Shown here one piece after another: positions 1-8,629 of a DNA stretch of 13,873 nucleotides. This DNA is from Periconia sp. R9002 (lineage: Eukaryota > Ascomycota > Dothideomycetes > Pleosporales > Periconiaceae), in the NCBI GenBank assembly GCA_023627715.1, contig JAMAHW010000229.1, positions 1 through 13,873 of the forward strand, given 5' to 3'. The notes beneath the pieces were generated by a model. That model was not told the DNA's origin and made no database searches. It saw nothing but the letters and a program-made list of their open reading frames with translations. The stretch's first letter is position 1. Each line of letters opens with the position of its first letter. The position numbers and the translations under genes are program-made.

Positions 1-508
1 CATGCGGTGAGACTCGCTTACGCGATCCCCAACGCGCGAAGTGAAGCGATCTGAGACTGCGGCTCGCGTACTGGTAAGCGACTTACTCCTACCCTCGTTG
101 CATAAGCAGCTGATCATGTGACCATGTCCCTTTGCCATATGCGTGCTCACGTAAGCGAGCTGTGAAACTGCTACGGTAAGCCAATTCTATGGAGGGTAAA
201 GCTTGATCTCTTCGTCGTTTTCTTCTACGGTGACCACAGATGCCTTTTAGCGAGGATTTCTGGGGGGCGGGCCTTTCCCGCGTTCTTATTCTCCCCTGCC
301 TGCTGGTGCGCCGGGCCGCCATCGTGATTCTGCTGCCGCGCACGAATATGTGAACTAAGCTTCTTATCGTAATCTGTACTAGCAATAGTCGCGCGGTATT
401 GCTGCTCGCAGCGCCACACTCGAATGACAGGTCTCGCTCACGCAAAGTTGGCAATGAATCCCGCTTGTGGAGCGGCTCATTCTTCTTCGGAGACTAAACA
501 CTCGGTAC

Positions 509-628
509 GCTTACCGTTAATGGAGACTTGATAAGCTGCTGATGGTGCAAGACGGAAAAGGTGATGGTGCGGTCCATCTTAGCTGAGGGTCGGCAATTGA
601 TTCGGCCGAGGAATGGTGAGCCACTCGG
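509..628 (+). repeat. Dispersed repeat copy C
   Basis: By eye this segment aligns to the reverse complement of the copies at 1842-1992 and 12063-12212. Shared landmarks in order are GCTTACCGTTA, AAGCTGCTGATGGTGCA, GGTGATGGTGCGGTCCATCT and GGTGAGCCACTCGG. It lacks about ten bases (GCGCTTTGAG) present in the other copies, which marks a small internal deletion. It runs straight into the 23-bp tandem array that follows. Confidence 0.7.
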
Positions 629-705
629 ATATGGCATGGTTAGTCACTCGGTTGTAGCAAAGAGAATCGCTTGGTTGTAGCAAGATCAATCACTAGGTTG
701 TAGCA
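613..705 (+). repeat. ~23-bp degenerate tandem array, forward
   Basis: Four or five diverged units can be read, ending in CGGATATGGC, CGGTTGTAGCA, TGGTTGTAGCA and AGGTTGTAGCA. The approximate consensus is ATGGTGAGCCACTCGGTTGTAGC. The array adjoins dispersed copy C, so it is probably the end module of that repeat. Confidence 0.65.
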
Positions 706-898
706 GCCAGCTGACGATGGTACGACAACTTACCTGGCTAGGGGGTTGTTGCTGCTACTGCTAGGCCACGGTGAGTCACTTTGTCAAAAATAGCAGGTGG
801 TCTGATCAGAACGAGGCAGTTCCATATTCGCGCTAACAAAGACGTCATGCAAAACATCGCTTCCATGTAGCCGTCACTCCGTGAGATATTGTATACTG

Positions 899-1010
899 TC
901 GACTCACCATGCTTCGACGGAACCCTTTGCCGCTCTTCGACCGAGTGGCTCGTTATACCATACCCGATGAAATCGCCGTGCTATGACAGAGTGACTCGCC
1001 TTGCTCGGTC
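899..1010 (-). repeat. ~23-bp degenerate tandem array, inverted
   Basis: The same unit is read on the opposite strand: GACTCACCATGC, then CCGAGTGGCTCG, CCCGATGAAATCGC and AGAGTGACTCGCC, each about 23 bases apart. It faces the forward array at 613-705, giving an inverted arrangement. Confidence 0.6.
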
Positions 1011-1570
1011 AAAGTTTGTGACAGGTTTGGCAACCTATCTGATCGACACGGTCAACCTGGTTTCACCTCGCGTATGACACTTGCGTACTACGTGACAAAT
1101 TTGTTATTACGTATGCAATCCCTCTATCTAAGACTGTGATAGCTTTCATTACAATATAATGAGTCCGCTCTCAATCCAGATGTCCGCCCGGGGGAAATCG
1201 TCTGTGCTCATCATAAAATCAGATGCAAGACACGTGTTAGATGGAACGGGTTATGAGGTCAAACAGGCTAGTCGTTTTCGTAAGCGATTGACGGTATTGA
1301 TGGCTTCTACCTGACAGTAACATATCTACAAGTAATCCCAACCCTGAAGACATGGGTGACAGATGAAGACGTCGAGTCATCGAGAGAAGTGTTTGTCTAC
1401 CGAGTGTACCGAGCGTCATGACCGTGTGGCCGCACCGGTTCCGGCTGCCTCGAAAGTAAGGTGATGAACGGTAGCGAGTGGGCCGATGGAGGACGGGTGA
1501 GGGGCTGGTAGAGTATAGAGTGCCACCCGCCCAGTACAGTATATGCTGAAAATTGTGCGTCACTCGTCCC

Positions 1571-1780
1571 AGTTATAGCGAGCCACTTTGGCATAGCATA
1601 GTGAGTCACTCATATAGAAAAGGAAGGTCGCTTGGTTGAAGCACAGCGATCCAATTGACTGAAGCACGGTAAGCCATTCGGCTGTAGCATGGTGAGCCAC
1701 TCGGTGATAGCATGGTGAGCCATTCGGTCGTAGTGCGACGATTTCATCGGTTATGGTATGATGAGTCACTCGATGATGTC
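1571..1780 (+). repeat. ~23-bp degenerate tandem array, forward (longest)
   Basis: About nine diverged units are recognisable. The best conserved are GGTAAGCCATTCGGCTGTAGC, GGTGAGCCACTCGGTGATAGC and GGTGAGCCATTCGGTCGTAG in succession at 1667-1733. Unit length is 21-24 bases. Open frames across the array are not maintained from unit to unit, so it is unlikely to encode a repetitive protein. Confidence 0.7.
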
Positions 1781-1841
1781 CCTGTTAGCGCGAATAGGGA
1801 ACGGGAGTTCCGCGGCGACGATACCCCTAGCAGCTGTACAA

Positions 1842-1992
1842 CCGGGTGACTAACGTTGCTACAGCCGAGCGGCTCACCATTCCTCTGCTAACTCACTTGT
1901 GGTCCCTCGGCTGGGATGGACTACACTATCACCTCAAAGCGCTTCTTACCCTTGTGCACTGTCAGCGGCTTAGCAAACCTGCATTAACGGTA
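1842..1992 (-). repeat. Dispersed repeat copy A
   Basis: Aligns in the same orientation to 12063-12212 at roughly 80% identity by eye. Shared blocks are TTGCTACAGCCGAG, GGCTCACC, TTCCTCTGCTAA, ATCACCTCAAAGCGC, TTGTGCAC and TAACGGTA. It is inverted relative to copy C at 509-628, hence the minus strand. Confidence 0.75.
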
Positions 1993-2943
1993 GCGGCTAG
2001 CCATTCCTCTGAATGACGCAAATAATCGGAAGGCCAAGGCTGGCAAAGAATAAGCCGCTTCACAGGGGAGATGCGATACATCTGTGCCCACCATGCATGG
2101 ACTGCATAAGACGCTGAGTTGTATGTCGGGGGCAAATTGCGCGCAGAGCGAAGAACGGTAAGCGATTGAATAAGCATTCTTTCTCCTGCACCAAATGCAC
2201 GCTAGCTGTTCCGTGTTGGGTGAACACCTTTGGCGGAGAATACACGGTAAGCGGGCAGCCCGTCCTTACGAGAGCAGCAACCGCGCTCAACAGACAGTTG
2301 AGGCAGGTCATGACTCAAATGTCTACGGACGTGGTAGGGACCGAACTTAGCCACTTTATGGCTCATTTTCAACGTTTCTATCTTCTTATTTTGCATGTTT
2401 CTATTAAAAATAGCACTCCCCATGTTTTCCCATTCGTAAGCTCTATTGTTGACGCCCAGGACTACATTAAGCACCACAGCAGGTTTGATGACTTGTAACA
2501 GCCTGTAGCGCCAAGAGTCACATGACTAAAGAGAAGTGAAGACAAATAAGTAAGCATTAAGTGAGGGCTAGAGACATTGATGAGGGAGTGTTGTGCGTCC
2601 TTGTCCAAGTAAACTCATCTCTCTCAGTCGAACTAGAGCACGATGAGGATACACCCTGGTTGCCTGCAGATCGCTTCATGTGATTGCAGCTACTTCACAG
2701 TAACCCTGACCAGAACACAGATCTCTATTTAGGGCCGTGGAATGGCACCAAATAGACTAGCTGCTCATCTGCAGAAAGAAAGCTTTTGAAACTTGTTGAG
2801 TTTGCGACTTGCGCATTGAATAGATGCGAGGAGACTGCTACCGCTCTCTTTGATATATCTTCCCAGCAAGACAGGTTTGCCTAGCAGAGGGCCAGGATGT
2901 GTACGCATACTTTTCCCTCGAAGGGTCGGGCGGAGGCGGGGTT

Positions 2944-2982
2944 AGGTCGCCCCCAGGGGCAAGGCCCGGTGGGAGGGGTGAA
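2944..2982. repeat. GC-rich cluster, copy 1
   Basis: Contains an inverted repeat, GCCCC (2949-2953) and GGGGC (2956-2960), followed by AAGGCCCGGTGGGAGGGGTG. A diverged copy in the same orientation lies at 3051-3090. The cluster stands out from AT-rich surroundings. Confidence 0.5.
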
Positions 2983-3047
2983 AGAATAAGATCAAGCATA
3001 TGATACAAACGGATATATAAACAAACCATAAGGATTATTATATGGCA

Positions 3048-3090
3048 AGGGGTTTCGCCCCTAGGGGTAAGGACAGGTCCGAGGGGTGCA
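3048..3090. repeat. GC-rich cluster, copy 2
   Basis: Contains AGGGG-TTTCG-CCCCT (3048-3062) overlapping the perfect palindrome CCCCTAGGGG (3058-3067), then TAAGGACAGGTCCGAGGGGTG. The order and spacing match copy 1 about 107 bases upstream. It may be a short palindromic mobile cluster; the family was not recognised. Confidence 0.5.
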
Positions 3091-3230
3091 AACATCAGAA
3101 CATGAATCTAATATAATCAAACTGTCGGTTGACTTGCAACCTACGGTTCAGACAACTACAGACCAACAAAGTTGATTCCAGGCCCTGTCGTGCGAGGGTG
3201 TGAGGAGAGTATAAGGCCTGCTAGCAACAG

Positions 3231-3603
3231 GTACGGGGGAAGTACCGAGACGGAGTGTTTCCTAACAAAAGGTACGAGAAGTGTACCCGGACGCCAAACA
3301 GCGAAGAGAAGTGCATTAGGTGATAACGAAGACAAGATTACGTTCTTTCTGTAGTTGGCCTACCTTTCCTCTGTTCAAGAGGAAGGGTACTATATACTTG
3401 TGCGTTCCTCTTGATCGTGTTACTGCCAAGGCAGGGGTACATCTTGATGCAGTACATGTTAGAGGTACCAGGGTACCTCATACATGCACTCTCTATAACA
3501 TGCTCTGTACATGTACTCTCCCCAATGTACTTCGTACATCAACCTCTGACTCAGATATCACGTGATCAATCAACGGGTATATATCTTTCTCGTACGCTAG
3601 TAC
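3231..3603. other. GTAC-rich segment
   Basis: The palindromic tetramer GTAC occurs 15 times: at 3231, 3242, 3272, 3283, 3387, 3437, 3452, 3465, 3473, 3507, 3513, 3527, 3534, 3592 and 3600. About 1.5 would be expected by chance in 373 bases. A perfect hairpin, GAGGTACC-AG-GGTACCTC, lies at 3462-3479. No convincing coding frame spans it. It could be regulatory, part of an old element, or a degenerate tandem repeat. Confidence 0.55.
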
Positions 3604-3911
3604 GCACATAGCGACCTATTATTAAGAAGTTCTGTTCGGAGACCTTTTAAAAGAACTATTTTAGCGCTAGTGCTATTCATACCATAGTTCCCATTATTGG
3701 ACGCTTAGAGAGAGAGATATAGCTCTTACCATAGATCATGCCTCACTGGCCATCACTAGAAACTTCTACAAATACTCTATATACCCTAGATGCCACTCAT
3801 CGACGTCTTCCAATAATACAGACACTCCCAATACACATCTTCTATCCAATCAGGAACGCCATTGCATACTTTGGGACAATTTTTCTCAAGTTATGAATGG
3901 CTTGAGGTGGC
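3604..3911. other. AT-rich intergenic stretch upstream of broken frame
   Basis: No gene seen. A short ATG frame at 3893 runs 16 codons to a TGA at 3941 in a different frame from the open region that follows, so the 5' end of that gene may be frameshifted or intron-split here. Confidence 0.4.
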
Positions 3912-3914
3912 TGA

Positions 3915-4430
3915 AAGCGAACTTGGATTATATTTGGTCCTGATTGGGACTTAACTTGGTGCGCTCGTTTCGATGAAAAGCTCAAAAGACATAAACAATT
4001 CGAAATTTACCTATATATCTTTTCTTCAGGCGACAAATCTGAAGACGTGGTATATCTAAGAGGTCTTTTCATGAATTTCCTCAGACCGCATAAATATGTC
4101 GAGGGCGTTACGGAGATCACGTTTGACAGCGGTAGTATTTTAAACGTGGCCGACATCCTGTTCTCCCCTGAGATAGTACCTACAAACACGCAAAAGCTAC
4201 TGTTTAATGGAGGCACACTCCATTCGACATATTCGTTCTAGAAGAGCGCTGACTACAAACTAAGGGCATTGGAGCCACCCTTCATATCATTGACCAAATC
4301 AAGAATTTCTGATGAATGGTTTTTAGCCGCACAGCTAGTACCTCAAAAAGGCTCCCAGACACTTAAACGGTGGTTTGAAGACTCCGAAGAGGTACACTCG
4401 CTAGGCCGTGAGGCAAGGTCGATTTCGTAA
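3915..4430 (+). pseudogene. Broken hypothetical protein gene
   Basis: One reading frame is open for 171 codons from just after a TGA (3912-3914) to a TAA (4428-4430), interrupted only by a single TAG at 4239-4241. Its composition is protein-like, with stretches such as GPDWDLTWCARFDEKLK, DVVYLRGLFMNFLRPHKY, DEWFLAAQLVPQKG and LKRWFEDSEEV. There is no ATG near the 5' end. Either the start is lost, or an upstream exon joins at an acceptor such as TTTTCTTCAG ending at 4030. No domain or family was recognised. The single nonsense codon in an otherwise open frame suggests a recently disabled gene. It could instead be two exons or a chance opening in this moderately AT-rich DNA. Confidence 0.4.
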
Positions 4431-4877
4431 TGATGAGATTTAATCAAATACTGTACTGTGTACTGTAATTAGCGGTTGATTTGTAGATTAACGTTTAACT
4501 GGTTAACTTAGGTTTGAAGGTAACGTGCGGCAAGCGAACTACGCACTTCATACATTATCTTAACTCTGGACTTAAACAACTTAGCACTACAGCAAGCCCT
4601 TGCAGTACAAAGTTGCTTAAATTAATCCTCGGGTGGTGATTAGTGAATCACTATAATTTTTGGGTGTTTTTGATGAGAGTGTTGATTGTCTTGTATTTCG
4701 CTGTGCTGTGCGGACGATTAATATTATACAAGGGGTCTCGTAGGATCATACTGTGTAGCTCTAGTGTCCACTCTGTTAAGAGTAAATAATCGGAGAGTTT
4801 GCTCGTCTTGCTCGTCCAACTAAATATGATTAGTTATCACTGCATCTCACTGTGAGCGCGTGCGTATAATCTGACAA

Positions 4878-4955
<78 letters not shown>

Positions 4956-5309
4956 AGTAGTGCTGGTGGTGTTGGGAAGCCTACGGCACCTGATCAGGTA
5001 TATATATGCCCATACTGCTCTATAACCAATTAATCTCATGCAAGTTCGTCTCTCTCTTACGATTCCTTGCGGGGCTATGATCGTTCTCCTACTTCAAAAC
5101 TCCAATGATCAAAAATATCAGAACAGTAGAAAATGGACAGAATTGACGTTAGAAATTAGAAAATCAGTTTGATGCCATCGACAGCTATAATGATTGGTAA
5201 GTTACGGCTGTGTAAAGTAACCTCGGGAAAATCATCATTCCTAAATCCTGCTGGTGAATCTATGGGGCGCTTGTGCCAACTGCTGTGTCAGAAACAGACA
5301 ATTCTCTAC
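4431..5309. other. Intergenic stretch with a microsatellite
   Basis: No gene supported. It contains the (TAG)26 tract and a 13-base palindrome TAGTGA-A-TCACTA at 4641-4653. Short plus-strand frames near 5170-5500 overlap the 3' end of the long minus-strand gene and have no independent support. Confidence 0.5.
4878..4955 (+). repeat. (TAG)26 microsatellite
   Basis: Twenty-six uninterrupted TAG triplets, followed by AGTAG at 4956-4960. Read on the minus strand as CTA it produces a spurious poly-leucine frame. The absence of interruptions suggests recent expansion and likely length polymorphism between strains. Confidence 0.97.
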
Positions 5310-7391
5310 CTAGATATAGGGAGCAATGTGACTTGGAGGTTCTATTCCGCCAAACCACAGGTCAAGAACGGTCTGGTTCTCGTCTCTTTCCTGGCCTTGA
5401 GGCATTACATCTTCATGTCCATTCAGCTCGGACTGTACCCACGCTAGGAGCCTGGCTCCTCCCTCAGCAACATTGCTTCTTCTATGGACATCGATAATCT
5501 TCCCGTTTGACTCCCACCAACTATACGCACGTATAGCTTCCTCTCGACTCGTAAAGTAGCCTTGCCACCAATGAGGAAGGCTCTTACCTTTGTGCATCTT
5601 CTGAAACGCTGACGTAAAGCAACCCTCTAAACTAATGAATTTCCCGTCATCGGATGCTTTGCGAATGCGGTCTTTCTTTCTGTCCATCTCTGTGAATGTC
5701 CAACCACGAGCCTTCCACTTCTCGATGCTTTCCAATGCACCGGCCTGTCTTTTATCCCCTTCGAAGTTCAGTAGACTGGCTTGACGGTTCTCTATTCCGC
5801 TGAAATAAAGATGGGCAGCTATGCTTCCAGATATAAAACACATTACATGCGTAGCGTAGAAGCTCAGTATGGTACGCATAACACTGCGTTGCTTCCACGG
5901 CACGATTATGACCTGGATTCGTTTTCCACTATCGGTCACCCTACCATGGAGAACTCGGAAGCCGTAATCGCGGTCGGCCTTTACACTCGTTTCCTTTGCA
6001 GAATCTGGGGGGGAGATATCGAGCGATGTGGTGACTAGGCGAACAATCGTATCCCGGCCTTTATACGATCTTCTTTCCATCACCCGTTCCACCAGGTACT
6101 TTGCCAGGAGTTTTTCGTCTAGCCCTGTTTGCAACCAGTCCTCCCGAATTTGAAGGATTAGATCTCCATCTGGCTCTTGTTTTTCTGGATAGTCCTCATC
6201 AAGAATCGAGATCAGGTTTTCAACTACCTTTAACACAGGTTCGGATGCATAGCCAAACCGAGATCTTTCCCTGTAAAATATCCAAACAGAATCTTTAAGG
6301 TTTTTCAAGCTATCGACATGATGCTCTTCCTCTTGTTTTGCGCAGGATTGGCAAGCGCGACAGAACATAGACACGAATTTCGGGATGAGCTCTCGATGCG
6401 TGGATAGTCCTCCGAGACTGCGAAGGAGATACTCCTCAAGATAATTTGGCTCAATCTTGTATTGTTCCATGATGCGATTTGTTTTGTGAATTGTCGAAAA
6501 AGAGAACATAGTCGCCCCATATTTTGACACATCCTCAAGTTTGTCAGAGAGAAAGTTGGTCCAACAAACGCCTGACTGTTCCAGGATATGAAGGGCGCTA
6601 TGCAGTGCATCTATGCTTGCTGGCATATATATATCAAGGTCAGAGGGCTTGAAGGTACTTCCGGTAAAGAACGCATCGTAGATCACCTTTAAAGCCCCCG
6701 ACCCGCTGAGTGCTCCACCGCAGTCGCTCAACATGGCGAGCAGTGACAATGGATGTCTGATCCGTGACTTCAATAACCGGATTAAACTCTTTGCAAGTTG
6801 TGTTTCCACATCGGGCTTGCCAGTGGCTGTGCTTGGTGCAGACTCTGTTTCGGATTGGCCTTCGTCACTGCAACTATTCCATGACTTCAGCAAATCGATT
6901 ATATCATCTGCTGTCTTGATACCAGATATGCTAGACTCAAGCGATGCCACATCTGCATCAGCAAATCTACGTGTAAATTCGCTCATTCTCGTGGCTTTAT
7001 ATAGGCTCTTCTTCATGCGGTTGTACTCCTTGAGAAACCCGAGGATCCAAAGTGCATTCACTTGAAAATGGTTCGTAATTGGCGGATCATGGTCGTAGTC
7101 CTGAAGTGGGCGGGTTTCTTCGTAGGTGCATTTCTTCAAATCCACAATGCATTGCCCCTGAGGAATCTGACTCACGGCGTTGCAAATGTGATGAATAATC
7201 CCTTCAGGTTTCATGTCGGGACCCATATCTCGCACTGATGAACGATACATCTTGAAATAAACGTCTGGTGACTTAATTAGTTTGTGAGGAGGAACACTGA
7301 AGTAGTATCTCGGATACAAATGATGTAGATTCAGTCTAGAGAAGGCACAGTCGCCAGATAAATAGAAAAAATCGGTCCACTCCTGTAACAT
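5310..7391 (-). CDS. Nucleotidyltransferase-fold-like fungal protein, 693 aa
   Basis: The only long intact gene: a single uninterrupted frame from ATG (7391-7389) to TAG (5312-5310). Residues 225-257 show the start of a nucleotidyltransferase-type fold: GGALSGSGAL (225-234), then after a short helix SDLDIYMP (250-257), with D251 and D253 as the candidate metal-binding pair. Residues 491-530 (RIQVIIVPW, then SFYATHVMCFISGSIAAHLY) resemble the later strand of fungal hypothetical proteins with this DLD motif. In that strand I see no obvious third carboxylate, so catalysis is uncertain. A CRACQSC cluster (344-350) with HH at 357-358 could bind metal. The C-terminus is basic and tryptophan-rich around 552-626. 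No signal peptide or clear membrane span is seen. The start has a weak context (ACCTATG, no purine at -3); an in-frame TGA at 7421-7419 bounds it, and a TATA-like ATATAT lies about 25 bases upstream. Substrate and function are unknown. Confidence 0.85.
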   Translation of the reverse strand: MLQEWTDFFYLSGDCAFSRLNLHHLYPRYYFSVPPHKLIKSPDVYFKMYRSSVRDMGPDMKPEGIIHHICNAVSQIPQGQCIVDLKKCTYEETRPLQDYDHDPPITNHFQVNALWILGFLKEYNRMKKSLYKATRMSEFTRRFADADVASLESSISGIKTADDIIDLLKSWNSCSDEGQSETESAPSTATGKPDVETQLAKSLIRLLKSRIRHPLSLLAMLSDCGGALSGSGALKVIYDAFFTGSTFKPSDLDIYMPASIDALHSALHILEQSGVCWTNFLSDKLEDVSKYGATMFSFSTIHKTNRIMEQYKIEPNYLEEYLLRSLGGLSTHRELIPKFVSMFCRACQSCAKQEEEHHVDSLKNLKDSVWIFYRERSRFGYASEPVLKVVENLISILDEDYPEKQEPDGDLILQIREDWLQTGLDEKLLAKYLVERVMERRSYKGRDTIVRLVTTSLDISPPDSAKETSVKADRDYGFRVLHGRVTDSGKRIQVIIVPWKQRSVMRTILSFYATHVMCFISGSIAAHLYFSGIENRQASLLNFEGDKRQAGALESIEKWKARGWTFTEMDRKKDRIRKASDDGKFISLEGCFTSAFQKMHKGKSLPHWWQGYFTSREEAIRAYSWWESNGKIIDVHRRSNVAEGGARLLAWVQSELNGHEDVMPQGQERDENQTVLDLWFGGIEPPSHIAPYI

Positions 7392-8522
7392 AGGTATACA
7401 ATGAAAACTACTAATATATCATAAGTAGCTTATGGTAATTGACGGGTCCGGTGTTTTCACGTAAGCCAAAATACGCACAGAATGACTGTTAATAGTGCGC
7501 ACTTTTTCCAAGTCAACACTGGGCAAGAGTGATCAGAAGGTAAGCAGCCTTATGCCAGCCTAAGGGAAACACTATCATGTCATATTCTTATTCTATATTA
7601 CCAATGCAGGCTAACGTGGTATACACTATCATTGCCTTTATCGTCAGATCCGACTTGTTTCTATGGGCGCAAATAAATCCGTGTGTACTTTTGGAAAACT
7701 ATTCGAGGGATAATAAGCATGGCCCACACGCAACGTTTCCTTATTCACGACATTGCTGGTTTCCTCTTTGATGTCCTGCACGGTTTCTAGATGGCCTCTA
7801 TTCCTGAAATCTGGCCCAATCAGTGCCATTAGGGTCAAGGGCTATTTGGCCTATGCGCGCTATCCCATTAAATCAGCTACACTCCCTTATCAGCTTAGAA
7901 GGGTGACATGACGATAGTATAGGGAAAGACTGAACTGAAGGACTGCATTGTTGTGTCAGGGATGCAGCTACCTGCTATAGTCGAGGCCCCAGGGAGCCAA
8001 CTAAAGATGGAACATCTCACGAGACAACTAACTACCTCTCCAGGGTGTAGACAGGTATGATTGGGTTCTACGAGGGTGGAGGAGATCACTTTAGGCGGGA
8101 AAAGTTAGATGCAAATATAGAGAATACCACAACAAAGAAATCTAACTTATAACAAGATATTATCTTCCATTGCAGTTTCTGCCTGATCTGAAGTATGAAA
8201 AGAGGAAAACTTTGAATGTAACGTGCATCCGGGCGTAACGGAAAACCGACCGTGACGGAAAAAACCATCGGTACTTTGACTTCGCAACAGCATCAGACAT
8301 GCGCACGCTCTGATTTTTCCTACAGTACCCTTGCGTATCTTGCTAAAGTGATTCCTGAACCCCTATAGCTATGCCAATACAAAAAATATGTTAACGCAGA
8401 CGCCTGCCTGCCCGATCCGCAAAGTATACGTCTTCGCAGCGAGAGTGCCTATCACCTACTACAGCGTCACTACTGCGCTTCTACTGCCGTCGCAATCCAT
8501 AGAGCGCCTCTATACGTGCTTC
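7392..8522. other. Intergenic stretch, nothing recognised
   Basis: About 1.1 kb separates the 5' end of the NTase-like gene from the remains of the HET gene. Frames of about 64 codons exist on both strands (for example around 7577-7838) but lack domain features or consistent coding character. The NTase-like gene promoter should lie in the first few hundred bases. The last ~120 bases may include unrecognisable 3' remains of the HET gene. Confidence 0.45.
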
Positions 8523-8629
8523 TCAATCCAGCAATAACGCTAACAAGTCACAATTAGTGGTAAGGCTGCGTAGGGCACTCGATCCGTGCAGGGCAGCTGT
8601 GCCTACTGGTACTGCGTGCAGAAGCGACA

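Larger units (their letters stand above)
1..2330. repeat. Left degenerate repeat block
   Basis: No credible gene is seen in this stretch; short open frames here start with non-ATG codons or overlap repeat units. It is built from diverged copies of one repeat family that reappears at 11.8-13.6 kb. Recurrent words are GTAAGCGA or its complement TCGCTTAC (14-21, 74-81, 151-158, 1280-1287, 2158-2165) and GTGAGCCACTCGG with variants. Units occur in both orientations. The family was not recognised as a named transposon, and no transposase or reverse transcriptase frame is present. Confidence 0.7.
2331..3180. other. Intergenic stretch without a supported gene
   Basis: Neither strand carries an ATG-started frame with protein-like composition. 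The part to about 2900 shows nothing further. The part from 2930 to 3100 holds two GC-rich hairpin-like clusters, listed separately. Confidence 0.5.

Noticed and set aside
89..454. 121-codon minus-strand basic, arginine-rich frame in the left repeat block
   Set aside because: It starts with TTG and lies in repeat-derived sequence; the composition follows from the repeat words.
600..1780. CRISPR array
   Set aside because: Units are degenerate, contiguous without spacers, and occur in mixed orientation in a fungal context.
3160..3610. Solo LTR of a retrotransposon
   Set aside because: A TATA-like site and short palindromes are present, but no convincing TG...CA ends, target duplication, primer-binding site or polyprotein remnant could be identified.
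4830..5039. Minus-strand poly-leucine open frame
   Set aside because: The leucines come entirely from CTA codons of the (TAG)26 microsatellite; the frame has no other coding support.
5169..7065. Plus-strand open frames antisense to the 693-aa gene
   Set aside because: They are shadows of the long minus-strand coding frame with no independent features.
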